Part shown: in pieces, positions 10,896 to 21,554 of the stretch
How positions within the stretch are numbered: position 1 is the first letter of the stretch
Layout: each line of letters opens with the position of its first letter
Source: Bostrychus sinensis
Lineage: Eukaryota; Chordata; Actinopteri; Gobiiformes; Eleotridae
DNA: 64,000 nt
Direction: 5' to 3'
Assembly (NCBI GenBank): GCA_020698575.1
Contig: CM036252.1
Span: forward strand, 28,287,206 to 28,351,205
The notes under the pieces: generated by a model
What the model was told of the DNA's origin: nothing
Databases searched by the model: none
What the model saw: the letters and a program-made list of their open reading frames with translations, nothing else
Made by a program: the position numbers and the translations under genes

Positions 10896-12244
10896 GTACA
10901 GATTTGTCTATTGTCCAGTTGAGTGCAGTGCTCTTCTTGTACTCTGTTAAAACCAAGCGCAAGGGTTTACAAAAGTCATTCTAAAAAGCTTTGTACTACT
11001 TTTTGCAACAGTAGCGTGCCCAAACTGTACAGTGACAACAAAGCTATAGCATAACTTTCCTCATAAATTAAATGTCAGCCATCTTGGATTTTTATGAGCA
11101 TGATTGCATTACCCAGCCTAAAGTGAAACAGCACATTTCCGCAGTTTGTTTTCCTCTACTTGCCTTCCTAATTGGGGAGTTTAGTGATTATGCCGTTAGA
11201 TCCTTGCAGTGTACTGTATCCCACTGTCTGGGTCATGAATCCATTCAGCTCTGCACGCAGGCACGTCTAAATGTTGGATGAGGCTTTTTTCTGTTTCCCT
11301 CAAACACTTGAAAGTATATAATCCCGGGCTTCTCCGTTTCCTTCATATCTCCCTCCCAAAAAAGCCAGCGCTGCCAATGAATTAATGAAAATGTTCTTTG
11401 TAGCCTCCAGTGAGATTCCCATTTGAAATATTTGCATTATCATATTGCTTGACTTTTCTTTTTTTTTTAAAGAGGAGGGATCCTTGGCGCTGGAGTTGTT
11501 GAAAGAGCATAGCAGAGTATCAATAATGGAGAAATAAAACATACATTTAAATCATTTTTGTGGTGCCGATTGTGAATGTTGCAGCTGAGATTGCTATCAG
11601 ATGTTATTTATAATAGGACATGAAGAAGCTACTGCCTCAAAGGGTTGCCCGACTGGGTTCTGCTTCAGGCGGGGGACTTAAATGTTTGCAAGAGAGGTTG
11701 TTTGAGCTAAATCGTACTGACGTGATAAGGAATTTGCTTTGTTTTCTTGAAAAATACCAGTTTTCTGACTTGTACTGGAGATAATGAGATGACGTTACTG
11801 CAATGCTAGGATTGTTTCATCAGGCAGCCCACAGTAAACAGTCATGCAAGTAACAAAATTAAGGCCTGAGTGTGACCATAATCATATTTTGAAATGAAAG
11901 TAAACATCTTTATCCAACAGAATTGATAGTCTCTGTAGAACTAAGAATAACTGGATAGTGCAATTTTAAGTCATGCTGAACGTAAAAGGTAGTGGTGCAA
12001 AATAAATAGATTCTTTCTCTCAGGTACTTAAGAAAATCTGAAGAAAAAGTAGTTCCTGAGTACAGTTTCTGAGGAAAGGAGGCAGCAGCTGCAGAGATCA
12101 CTCTGGTCAAAGAAGTGGTGAAAGATATCTATGCACAGCTTCTTAAAGAGTTGGATTATAGAGAGGGACTTTGCACTGCACAGAGACTCAGCTACATGAA
12201 GCAGCCATATGAAGTGTTTTACCTTGCAGTAAAATGTACAGCTT
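10896..12244. other. mostly unique sequence
   Basis: The part at 11030-11590 is repeat-poor. At 12073-12267 a plus frame of about 64 codons stays open and has an amphipathic, protein-like composition (contains KEVVKDIYAQLLKEL), but it lacks a start and resembles no family I know. The remainder shows nothing. Confidence 0.4.
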
Positions 12245-12325
12245 GTGGCAATTTGGGCCCATTGTGAAGGAAAAATTGGTCCAAGAGCCACATTTGGCCC
12301 CCAGGTTATAGTTTGGACACCACTG
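12245..12325 (-). mobile_element. hAT terminus fragment
   Basis: The reverse complement starts CAGTGGTGTCCAAACTATAA and continues through a GGGGGCCAAATGTGGC-type segment, a well-known hAT end in vertebrates. Only this end is recognisable. Confidence 0.55.
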
Positions 12326-12754
12326 GTCTAGGGTGTACCCCATCAAAGGCATATACTGCCCTACAAAGGAAGAACACAATCTCTACAGTAAGAGTGAAAC
12401 TGAGAAAAATGGCTTTAAAGTTTTGATGTTGTCCCTCCAAGTTTGTCACTGCTGGTACTGTAATATAATACCTTAATTATAAATGTTTTTTTTATCAGAT
12501 ACAGCCATCATCACTGATTTGACTGTTGACCTTTCTAAATGTGTAATTAAAGTACTTAAAAATATCATAGGGCTAGGTGCTCTTCAAAGATTAGTAAAAA
12601 AAACAAAACAAAACATCAGTTTAAGAGTAGGAGAAGGATCCAAGGCACTCTGAAATAATTAAAAGTCCTTTATTGTGTATGGGGCTTTCCAACACGTTTC
12701 GGCCTGTGCTGGGTCTTCATCAGCGCAGAAATAATGTGCAGTTAATACCAGTTG
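12326..12754. other. unique sequence with a repeat-like ACACGTTTCGGC block
   Basis: The segment at about 12640-12740 (AACACGTTTCGGCCTGTGCT, then TCTTCATCAGCGCAG) looks like a known type of teleost interspersed repeat. I cannot name it. Confidence 0.35.
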
Positions 12755-12762
12755 GTCTAAAT

Positions 12763-13039
12763 CCACCATTCTCAAAGGTTGGGAGGCCGCTAAAACATTT
12801 GTAATTAATTGATAATAATTTATAATCATTAATTTTGCTATGGTATATTATTGTAAACATGTATACATGTTAATAGGAAACACTAGAGCAATAAAATAAA
12901 TGTTCAGAGTGAATAAACCTTACTAATATGTGGTTTTAGGACATTTTAAACTCCTGATGATTGTGACGCCCCATGCAAGTCACGATCAGGAGCGGAGGAC
13001 ACTATAAGGGGGTCCTTAGGAAAAGTTTGAGAACCCCTG
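12763..13039. mobile_element. hAT-type MITE with perfect 8-bp target duplication
   Basis: The element is flanked by identical GTCTAAAT at 12755-12762 and 13040-13047. The right end in reverse reads CAGGGGTTCTCAAACTTTTC; the left end CCACCATTCTCAAAGGTTGG is a decayed match. The interior (a CGTCACAATCATCAGGAG-like word in reverse) matches the copy nested at 21890-22108. At 277 bp it has no transposase and must have moved with a transposase supplied in trans. Confidence 0.8.
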
Positions 13040-13138
13040 GTCTAAATAATGAAAGATAACATGGGATGATCACATAACACTGGGTTACACATTATTACAA
13101 AAAAAACAAAGAAAAAAAAAAAAAAAACAATTCTAGAG

Positions 13139-13416
13139 CAGCCATTCCTAATGTCAAGAGTGTCGCAGCCCCCTTAAATTTCTGAAAATCCCACGCAGAC
13201 CCCCAACATAAAAACACTTCACACTATTCAAAAGACTGTCAGTTTATCCCCACAGATTTCTTTAAAAACATTACCAAAAACATTGATTGGTGGCTAAAAT
13301 AGTTTTTAAATGATATTAAATGATATACTTGATATGAAACAAGTATATAACTGTAATTCATTTCAAACTCCATTTATTTGTCTGTACTCACTCGGACCCT
13401 TCTTTGGAAACCGCTG
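13139..13416. mobile_element. hAT-type MITE, second subfamily
   Basis: Flanked by TTCTAGAG (13131-13138) and GTCTAGAG (13417-13424), a 7/8 match. Starts CAGCCATTCCTAATGTC and ends TCTTTGGAAACCGCTG, the reverse of CAGCGGTTTCCAAAGA. Non-coding, 278 bp. It lies only 100 bp from the previous MITE, with a poly-A tract between. Confidence 0.75.
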
Positions 13417-13424
13417 GTCTAGAG

Positions 13425-14664
13425 TAAACCTATGGAGTAGTTGCAGTTGCAGTAAAAACACAGATCGCTCAGTAAAACAAAGGCAGAGTGCAGTATCTGC
13501 GTGTAAAACCGTCAGAACAGTCCAAGCTGCAGTTACTGTGTTTTACCTTTGTATGGCAGCAGCTGCTGGGACAGGCTGTGACACCTAATGGTAATAGGCA
13601 GAAGATGAATGAATGATTAATAGTACATTTCAATACACTGTAGTCAGCTTTAATCATATGCACTATCAATATTTCAACAGCTGGTTAGTAAAAATGTGGC
13701 TAGCATCTAACCACTAACCACAGTTACCTGAGCAAAACATGTCGAGTCCTTCCATTTCTTTTGTTTCTCCCTTACATCACTGTACATCAACAATTTGCCT
13801 CCATTTTTGTCTGGGACATATACCCATCCATTTCTGAGTACACACACTCACGGTTGTAGCTGATCCGATTTCAAAGTGGAGCAGGTTGCGTAACGAGGAT
13901 ATAGAACACACAGAACCCCGGCGTAAAGAGTTTTGTGCTCATAATTGAAGAGTGGGTGTTAGTTACTAATCCGTACACTGTGGGATAAGAGTCAGCCACA
14001 CTATTTCCAGTTCCTGCATAATCACAGCGTGTTTTTTTTTTCTTCGTTTTTTTTTGTTTTGCACAAGGCTCAGAACAGCCTGCTTCACAATGGCAGGCGA
14101 GGCATTACAGTCAGTCACCTTCTTTTTTTTTTTCTGTCCGTGTGGACGCAGCCTTGATGCAATGCAATGCAAGCTAATCTGCAATAAACTAAATGTGTCG
14201 CCTCTATGGGAATGGGTAATTAATTCAGACTGTGCGTAGTGAGCTATAATGCAATAATAGGTTTGTTTGCCCAATGGAGAAATGTGGATTAATGCAAAGT
14301 ATATAATGCCTTTTAAGTCCATATATTGTAAAAAAAAAAAATATATATATATTTTTTTAAAATAGGGCCTACTTTTAAGTTAAATTCAAGTAAAAATAAA
14401 ATGAAAGTCCATGTATTCACAAGTCAAATCAGCGTCAAAATCTAAACTTAACACAGACTAAACCAGGAATAAAACAAGGCTACATTTTGACTAAATTAAC
14501 AATAAAACTTTTTAAAGTGTTTCTATTAACATTAACATTTTAACATTTCTACAGTCACAACACATTTTCTTTTAAGGCTCTGGAAGGAAAATGATTCTTC
14601 AGTGTAAATCTCTGACCATAGCGTTACTGCGATATTTTTACATTCTTGCGATATAGATATTGCG
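13425..14664. other. unique AT-rich sequence
   Basis: Contains T and A runs, a short AT repeat at 14341-14352 and an ATAAAAC/TAAACC-containing segment near 14455-14480. No gene or RNA seen. Confidence 0.45.
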
Positions 14665-14824
14665 TTTGTTGATATTACGATAACGATAACGATAATTTTG
14701 CGATATACTGTATAGTTCTACAAAAAGTAATTAATTTAAAGCTAAATTTCTTTTTCATGTGGGGGGCTCTGCAGTACCTTTGCAGACCTCCAGGGGCCCC
14801 CAGACCCCACTTTGGGAACCACTG
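14665..14824. mobile_element. repeat cluster: CGATAA repeats plus a hAT end
   Basis: TTACGATAACGATAACGATA near 14676-14697 is a simple hexamer repeat inside a CGATAT-rich block seen in teleost transposons. At 14755-14824, CCACTTTGGGAACCACTG is a right hAT-type terminus (reverse CAGTGGTTCCCAAAGTGG). Left ends are not identified. Confidence 0.4.
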
Positions 14825-15410
14825 ATCTAGCCAAAAAGAGATCACCATACTTTTTACTTCTACCTGAGTTCTATTATTTTGAAGTACTCTTGAGTACTCT
14901 GCTTACGACAGGTAACATATGTGCATTGATAATTGTGAACAGTTTGGAGAGGCAGACAGGAGCAATGGCGCTATCTTTTTTGTTATGTGTTAAGCTGCTA
15001 ATGCTAATGCTAATGGAACCAAAGAAAAAAAGCAACAATGGCACTGACCCTATCTTCTAATGGTATAGTGCCCAGATCTGGGCCCTGGAACTTTTCTACT
15101 TCAGGGGTATATGCTCAAGCTACAAAGTCTTAATATGTCATAATGCTAAATATTTCACTAAAAGTAAATTCTGCTCTGTTGCTGGAGGTAAAGAAATGTG
15201 GCTGTAGCTAGCAGTGTTTGAGAATCTAGAGAACCAGATCTGCACCAAAAATAAATCATTTCTTTCTTAGTCCAATACTGACCTTTCTTGATACATTTTT
15301 GATTTGTCTTGCTAAAAGACTAACAAACCAACACTGGTGAAAATATAAATATTTGTTGTTTTAGCGGCTTTGCTAAGCTAAACAGCTGTTTGCAGGACAT
15401 TTACGACATC
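14825..15410. other. unique sequence
   Basis: A GCTAAT triplicate lies at about 14998-15014. Nothing else recognised. Confidence 0.45.
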
Positions 15411-15600
15411 CAGTGGTGGAATGTAACAAAGTAAAAGTGCTTAGGTACTGTACTTTTGGTACAATTTTCATGTATCTGTACTTTACTTGAGTATGTTTTA
15501 CAAGAGGTACTTTTATTTTTACTTCACTACATTTTAGCACAAGTATCTCTAATTTTTATTTCACTACTTTTTTGGAAAATGGGTTTAATTAATCTTGTAA
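15411..15600 (+). mobile_element. DNA-transposon terminus of the CAGTGGTGGAATGTAAC family
   Basis: Starts CAGTGGTGGAATGTAAC and runs into GTACTTTTGG, CTTTACTTGAGTATG and TTTTACTTCACTACATTTTA. This is one of the commonest hAT-like MITE ends in spiny-rayed fish genomes. The right end is not clear. Confidence 0.65.
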
Positions 15601-16209
15601 TGAAAGTCTGAAATACGCGCACTCCTCTTCTGAAAATGTGGCTTATTTTATGTCCATGTGTCCATCTGCTGCTGCTGACCTGTGACGCAGTACAACTTGT
15701 ACACTGAAGTGAAACAGAGTCTTTTATTTGTATTTAAACATAGCTTTTTTTCTTTTTTTTTTTTTTTTGCATTTTGCATTTTGCAGTTCATTACGTTCTG
15801 GATATAATTTGAGATTAAGTAATATTTTGTCTGAAAACAAAGGAAATCAAATGAAATGAAGCATGTCTTATTATGAGACCTTTGTATTATAAAAGTGTTT
15901 GAGAATTGGATGAAACCATGTGAAATGTGTTGCGCAATTTGGAAAAAGAAACAAATTGTGAAGCTAAAAATTCAGTGGAAGTGTCATAAAATGGTCAGAT
16001 TTTAATGAAATTTCCTCGAAAGCTCAAGTCCATGGAAGTTTTTCATTTTTGTTGTAGATCTGGAACCAGATATTGTTGCTGTCTTACTGCTCCATTGTGA
16101 GATAGGGTCACCCCAACTGCCACAAAGATACCAACTTCAACCACAAGGTGCAAGTAAAATGTACATCCAGACAGAAGTGGATTCTTTACCGCCATGAAGT
16201 ATTTGCTGT
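15601..16209. other. unique AT-rich sequence
   Basis: Only a T run near 15750 and no gene or repeat I can name. Confidence 0.5.
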
Positions 16210-16265
16210 TTGTGGCTCAATGAATAGAGCATTTACCCCTAAACTAGAAGATCCCTGGTTAAAGT
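16210..16265 (+). repeat. tRNA-like SINE head fragment
   Basis: TGTGGCTCAATGAATAGAGC is followed by CATTTACCCC and a CCTGGTTAAAGTC B-box-like part. Strongly similar to the reverse complement of 5507-5563. Confidence 0.5.
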
Positions 16266-16784
16266 CAGTGTCTCAGTTTTTTATTTTTACAATTGTGGAA
16301 ATTTTCTCTCTATTCCACACATAATGATGAGAATTGTTGCAGTGAAATTTCATACTTAAAGAGTGAAAAGCAATGGACAAACCTCAGTGGATCTCTCTTG
16401 GACTGCATCCCAATTCCCGAGCTGTCTTTTTTGTGAAAACACCTTGAAAAACTCTAAGTACGGCTAAGTGCCCTTAAGAGAGTGGTTGTGTTTCATCCCC
16501 TTGCTGGAAACCCATTTGGCTTTTGTCCGACCTGTCACAAATTAATATATTTCACCACTGCTGCTCCCAAATCGATATGGGATGCACACATACTTACAAC
16601 TGCCAGCTTCACAACTTCCACCAATCTGGCAACAGTGTATTCCAATACCAGAATGCATTTCTAAACTCACCAGATAGGGCTTTCCCAGGTATTTACTGCA
16701 TATTAGTTATTGTAAGAAGCTAATTCTAGTAATGTTGTCTAGAGGTTGCTTTTAAATGGAGATAATCCAAGGCAGTAGATAACA
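16266..16784. other. unique sequence
   Basis: No supported feature. Confidence 0.5.
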
Positions 16785-17039
16785 AATGGTGGTCTACAGA
16801 CTTCTTCTGGTGCTACTCAGAAGTCTTTTGCAGTTCAAGTTCTGATTTAGGATACCTAGCAGTATGATCTAGCAGTGAAGTGTAGACCCACCATTCTCAA
16901 ACTGGGACCTGAACCATAGGTTGGTGGTCCACAGAAAAAAAAAAAAAAAGTAAATAAATTTAGACCCAATTTCTTTGGAACTTGGAAAGCCAAATATTTT
17001 CGGTGGCGGTAGTCAGAGTGCAACGTTTAAGAACCACTG
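16785..17039. mobile_element. two adjoining hAT-type MITE fragments
   Basis: At 16785-16860, CTACAGACTTCTTCTGGTGC and CAGTTCAAGTTCTGATTTAG match the 4221 family. From 16888 CCACCATTCTCAAACTGGG to 17039 TTAAGAACCACTG forms another short hAT-type element. The flanking 8-mers do not agree well. Confidence 0.5.
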
Positions 17040-17174
17040 ATCTTAGGTTCATGAGGAGGACCACGCACCTCAGACTCACCTCTTCTGTAGTCTATAAATA
17101 ACGTCCAGTCTGATATTTTTCTATTTCCTCTTCCATTTCTTTTTAATTTTGTATTTTGAAGTTGAGGTCCAAGC

Positions 17175-17201
17175 AAAAAAAAAAAAAAAAAAAAAAAAAA
17201 A
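17175..17201. repeat. poly-A run
   Basis: About 27 A. Confidence 0.95.
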
Positions 17202-17444
17202 CAGCAAAAAAACACATGCACTATCTTTTTGACCTATCTGGAGTGTGTCCATGTGTGGTTAAAATTACTCAAATTTCATGACCAGAGATAATCTCATGGG
17301 AGACCATGAATATAAAGGCAGGACAAGATGAAAAAAAAAAAAAAAAAACTTCCCTGGACTTCTGCTGCATGTCTGAACATCTTCCAGACCAAAAGTACTC
17401 GAATAATTCTGTCCTCAAATACTTAAAAAAAAAGAAAAAAAAAG

Positions 17445-17655
17445 AAAAATCTGCTCTGGATGCCTCCTGGCCCCAGGGAAGACCTAGGACACGCTGGAGG
17501 GACTATGTCTCTTGGCTGGCCTGCGAATGCCTTGGGATCCCACCGGTAGAGCTGGAGGAAGTGTCTGTGGAGAGAGAAGTCTGGGCATCGCTGCTTAGAC
17601 TGCTGCCCCTGCGACCTGACCCCGGATCAAGTGGAAGAAGATGGATGGATGGATA
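17445..17655 (+). mobile_element. Rex3-like (RTE) LINE 3' fragment
   Basis: One plus frame encodes the C-terminal tail common to fish RTE-type LINEs: RPRTRWRDYVSWLACECLG, then GIPPVELEEV, then EVWASLLRLLPLRPDPG. It runs straight into a GATGGATGGATG tail. A very short 3' UTR built of GATG repeats is typical of Rex3. Reverse transcriptase and endonuclease are missing, so this is a dead 5'-truncated copy. Confidence 0.75.
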
Positions 17656-18609
17656 TAAAATATATATATATATTTAGCAGTACAAAGAAATGTAATTACC
17701 ACTCAGCTGTCTGCGTCACAAAAATGAACTGATTTTTTTTTTTTTTTTTTTTGCATCGAAGCAGTTACTCAGCAACCTTTCACAAATCTATGAGAATAAA
17801 TGGTCAGAGTGACGTGTCCAAACTGAGATGAAAAGAAGACTGGATGGTGTGTGACTCCCCCCCCCAGCACCATTCTTACACATCCAGCCTTCAGCATCAC
17901 TCCTTCTACCCCTCACAGTGGAAAGGGTCTGCTAAAAAAAGTGACAGCCCTCATTTGTCCCTGACAGACAACAAGATGTGCCTTAGATGCTGTAAAATCC
18001 AAATCCGGAGTAGGACATGTGGTTCAAATAAAAAAATTACACCATAGTTTACTTAAAACAGCAAAAGAAAGACTTGCATGAAGGGACTGGAGTTTAAGAG
18101 CAAGAAGCACAATGAAGAACAAAACTAAATGTGAATTCTAGTTCTGAAGTAATGCTCTGTGCCAGTTGACCTCGGAAGTCTGAAATAGGACATCGGAAAA
18201 TAAATTAATTAACTTGTTATATTTATGAGTTGTATAAAAGAAGGTAGAAATAAGTAAACAACTTACACAAGCAGTATTAATATTATAGAAGTTATATTTT
18301 TCACAACTCGAAAGTGGGAAATTTCAACTTCCAAGGACAAGTCATAAATTCATTATATTAAATGAAATCATATTAAAATAAATCTTAAAAATAAACATTT
18401 TGCATAATAATCAATTCACCAGCTCAAAACTACAAAAAATCTCGCTGTATTGGTTCTCTAACCTTTCACACCAACTCTGTCTCATATTTATAAATACCAC
18501 TTTTAAGAACTACCTTAGTCTATAAACCGGGACTAATCCTAGTTTAAACCACGTGGTAATTTTTTTTCAGCAGTTTTAGAGTTGACGATTTTATTCTTGA
18601 ATAGTGTTA
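17656..18609. other. unique AT-rich sequence
   Basis: Contains a TATATA repeat at 17658-17672 and a T run near 17732-17751. No gene seen. Confidence 0.5.
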
Positions 18610-18815
18610 TACGGTGGCCCTGAAGGTCAAGTCACACCAACAAACAAACACACACATGCACATACAAATACAAAAACATGCACACAAATTTGAAAACATT
18701 CCCATGTGTCACATGTTTCAGAATGTGTGTGCATGATTTATATTTGTGCGTGTTTCAGTTTTTGTTTGCGTGTTACTGATTTTGTTGGTGTGACTTGCCC
18801 TTCTGGGCCACCGTA
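18610..18815. mobile_element. short inverted-repeat MITE (ACGGTGGCCCTGAAGG family)
   Basis: The left terminus TACGGTGGCCCTGAAGG continues to CAAGTCACACCAACAAA. The right terminus is its near-exact reverse complement, giving arms of about 35 bp. The middle is CA/TG-rich. A longer relative is at 39761-40438 and a left end at 56690. Flanking 8-mers agree at only 5 of 8 positions. Confidence 0.7.
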
Positions 18816-19883
18816 CTGTTTCCTCAGTATTAAATGGCAGTTACCAGGGTGCAAGTCTTTGACCTAAATCTCATTCCAAAGTTTAAAAATATGTAGGAAG
18901 TGAGTCTAGGCAAATCATTCTATGTTCTAAATCAAAACGAAATCAAATTTTGCATAGTACAATAACTGGCCCTCAGGTTGGACTTTCTTCTGGCATAGAA
19001 CATTGAATCTCATAAAAAAAATGCTATGCACTGTGCCTTATGGTTACTAGCAAAAAAAGATATTAACGACAAAAAACTGTCTGATGACAGTACACTGGCT
19101 TCACAAACCCAGTGCAAGGCCCAGTACCTCTCCAAAAATAACCTATTGTGTCCTGCAAACGCATTCCCCTCTCTGCACTAGAGTGGCCATTGTGACGGCA
19201 GAATGGTCGACCTTCTCCAGTTCAGGAAAGTGCCACAACAATAGGCTGTACTGTATCTCTATATCGTGACCCCATCAGCCCCCGACTGCCCCCTGTTGCT
19301 CTGTTCATTCATACCACAGCTGAGGACAGTGGCTTTCAGCAGCGGACTGTGCATAAGAAACAGGCAGGGGGCGCTGCAATGGAGTAGGCGCCCTGAAGAT
19401 TTCTTTGTAATTTCCAAAACAAAATGTAATAATACTACTGCTGAAGCAGGGGTCTCTTGATGTAAACAATATTTTCCCGCCAAATCCCTCTAAATACTAC
19501 ATTTTAACGAACCTGGTGAATCTGCTGCTCTAAACATATCCATTGTGCTTTAATGAATCAAGCTTTAAGCAAACTCTAAGCCATTCAGTTTGCAGGCTCT
19601 TAATAAGTTTAACAAGACAATAATGAGAGTGAAGGCATTAAAAAGAAGTGTACATTTAGTATACAATGACATAAAATTCATTTCATTTAATAGAGGTCGC
19701 ATAGCCCTTTTGCAAAAACAGGGAGTAAACTCACAGGCCATATACAAACTCACATGTGAAGTAAAGTCGTTCATTGTCTCAGTCACAAAAATATGATGAT
19801 CAGACTTCCCCAAGCAAAGGTTAAGGTTTAGTTGCTATTGTGTTCTTAATTTATTAACTTATTACATTAACAATTTAGATCTG

Positions 19884-19888
<5 letters not shown>
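18816..19888. other. unique sequence
   Basis: Some CpGs at about 19090-19380, otherwise AT-rich. No repeat or gene recognised. Confidence 0.45.

Positions 19889-19914
<26 letters not shown>
19889..19914. repeat. (AT)n microsatellite
   Basis: Thirteen AT units. Confidence 0.95.
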
Positions 19915-19949
19915 TTTATTTAATGTGTCTTTTAATGAGGGTATGTATT

Positions 19950-20030
19950 GGGCAAGCCAAAGACAAATTTTTGCCTTTGTTGCCAATGGGAGACAACAAT
20001 GTACTATTCTATTCTATTCTATTCTATTCT
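19950..20030 (+). mobile_element. LINE 3' tail with (TTCTA)n
   Basis: AAATTTTTGCCTTTGTTGCC, then CAATGGGAGACAACAATG, leads into TTCTA pentamers (20004-20030). This matches a common teleost LINE ending. Body absent. Confidence 0.5.
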
Positions 20031-20206
20031 GCTGACAGAGCTGTAAGTTAAGTTAAGAGCGGTTGCTCCTTGCTGTCTCTTATTCTTAGCTTGCTTTAAA
20101 AGGTGACACAGCCTTTTTCAGTGGTGGGGCCCAAACACTGGAACAACCAATTTATTATTTTAATTTAACTATTTTATAATTTTTTAAATGTTCTTTTTTT
20201 ATAACA

Positions 20207-20209
<3 letters not shown>

Positions 20210-20279
<70 letters not shown>

Positions 20280-20307
20280 GTTATTATTATTATTATTATT
20301 ATTATTT
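20210..20307. repeat. (ATT)n microsatellite
   Basis: About 33 ATT units with one G interruption at 20280, bordering the foldback element at 20317. Confidence 0.95.
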
Positions 20308-20316
20308 CAATTTTTT

Positions 20317-20597
20317 TAACACTTTAGTTTGGTTTCCACTTATTAACCATTAACTAAGTGCTAATTAGCATAGTTAGTGGTTAATTAGCTCTTAATGGGT
20401 AATTATAAAGCACCTATTAATCCCGTATTCTGTGTGAACATATTATACCACTAATTAGCGACTAACTAACATTTTCCCCTTAATAAACTTATAATTACTG
20501 CTTTATAATTAGCAATTAAGAGCTAATTCACCACAAACTAGCATGCTAATTAGCACTTAGTTAATGGTTAATAAGTGGACCCTAAAATAAAGTGTTA
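20317..20597. mobile_element. foldback MITE, nearly complete palindrome
   Basis: TAACACTTTAGTTTGG at the left is mirrored by CTAAAATAAAGTGTTA at the right. The inner words CCACTTATTAACCATTAAC and AGTGCTAATTAGCAT are mirrored too. Complementarity continues through CTTAATGGGTAATTATAAAG and its partner near 20475-20520, so arms reach roughly 130 bp each. No coding content. ATT microsatellites lie on both sides. Confidence 0.8.
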
Positions 20598-20599
20598 CC

Positions 20600-20601
<2 letters not shown>

Positions 20602-20661
<60 letters not shown>
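20602..20661. repeat. (ATT)n microsatellite
   Basis: About 20 ATT units directly right of the foldback MITE. Confidence 0.95.
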
Positions 20662-21554
20662 TGGAATTGGGTAAAATGTGTTGAATGTATTTTTTACTTT
20701 TTGTCTCCCATTTGCCAATTTATACATTTTACAGTAAGTGTGACATGTGACCATCATAAAATGTTCTCAAACCTAATGCATTGAAATGACAGTATTACAT
20801 TAATGGACCCACACATCTTAAAAAAAAAAAAAGAATATATTTGATTAAAATAATTCTAGCCACATTCTGGAGCTCTATTTTCGGGGCTTGCCAATACTCC
20901 TGTTTGCCAAATGAACTGTTACGCCCCTGCAACACAAGAATCCTAACTCTTCATTGCACTTTTGGGTAAATTCCAGTTCGAACAGACCTTGCACAAATCA
21001 CAAGATCTGATTGTTTTGGGACGAGAGCCGCCTTTCCTCATCAACGGTGCTAATTGTCGGGGTTTAGCACCTCATTCCGTTTCCAAGTCTCCCTCTGAGC
21101 ATATTCCAAAAGGGAGCAGTCCAGAGCGTCCCGTCACTTCCAAGCTGCTGGTGCGACACTCCATTTGGCCCTGGCGTTTCCCAGATCTGGAGCGTTTGGA
21201 GATTTGAGCAGTCTCACTTTCCGGCGAGTTCTTCGGAATGACGTGGTGACATGACACGGCCCCTGGTGTACGGCAAGCTGTGGCGTGTGGGAGACAGACA
21301 GGAAGTGTGTGGCACAGATGGTGTTAGTGCTGGAGAGAGATGCTCAGTGCTTGGTTTGATGGAGCGAGGAATGTAGCAGGGATTTCCAGCATTTTAGCAA
21401 TTTTTTAAGAATAAGTCTGTAGCTCTTTTGCTAGTGTCTGAGAAAAAAAGAGTCTTGCTTTAATTTGGAGACAGAAACAGTGCAGAAATTAAGACGTAAG
21501 GAGTAATGAAGGATGTAGAAATATTGACTGACTTATAAACCTTTTAATAGCAAC
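20662..21554. other. unique sequence with a candidate conserved block
   Basis: From about 21000 to 21300 the sequence is balanced in composition, contains more than ten CpGs and no simple repeats, in contrast to its AT-rich flanks. It may be a conserved non-coding element. No coding frame I recognise. Confidence 0.4.
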
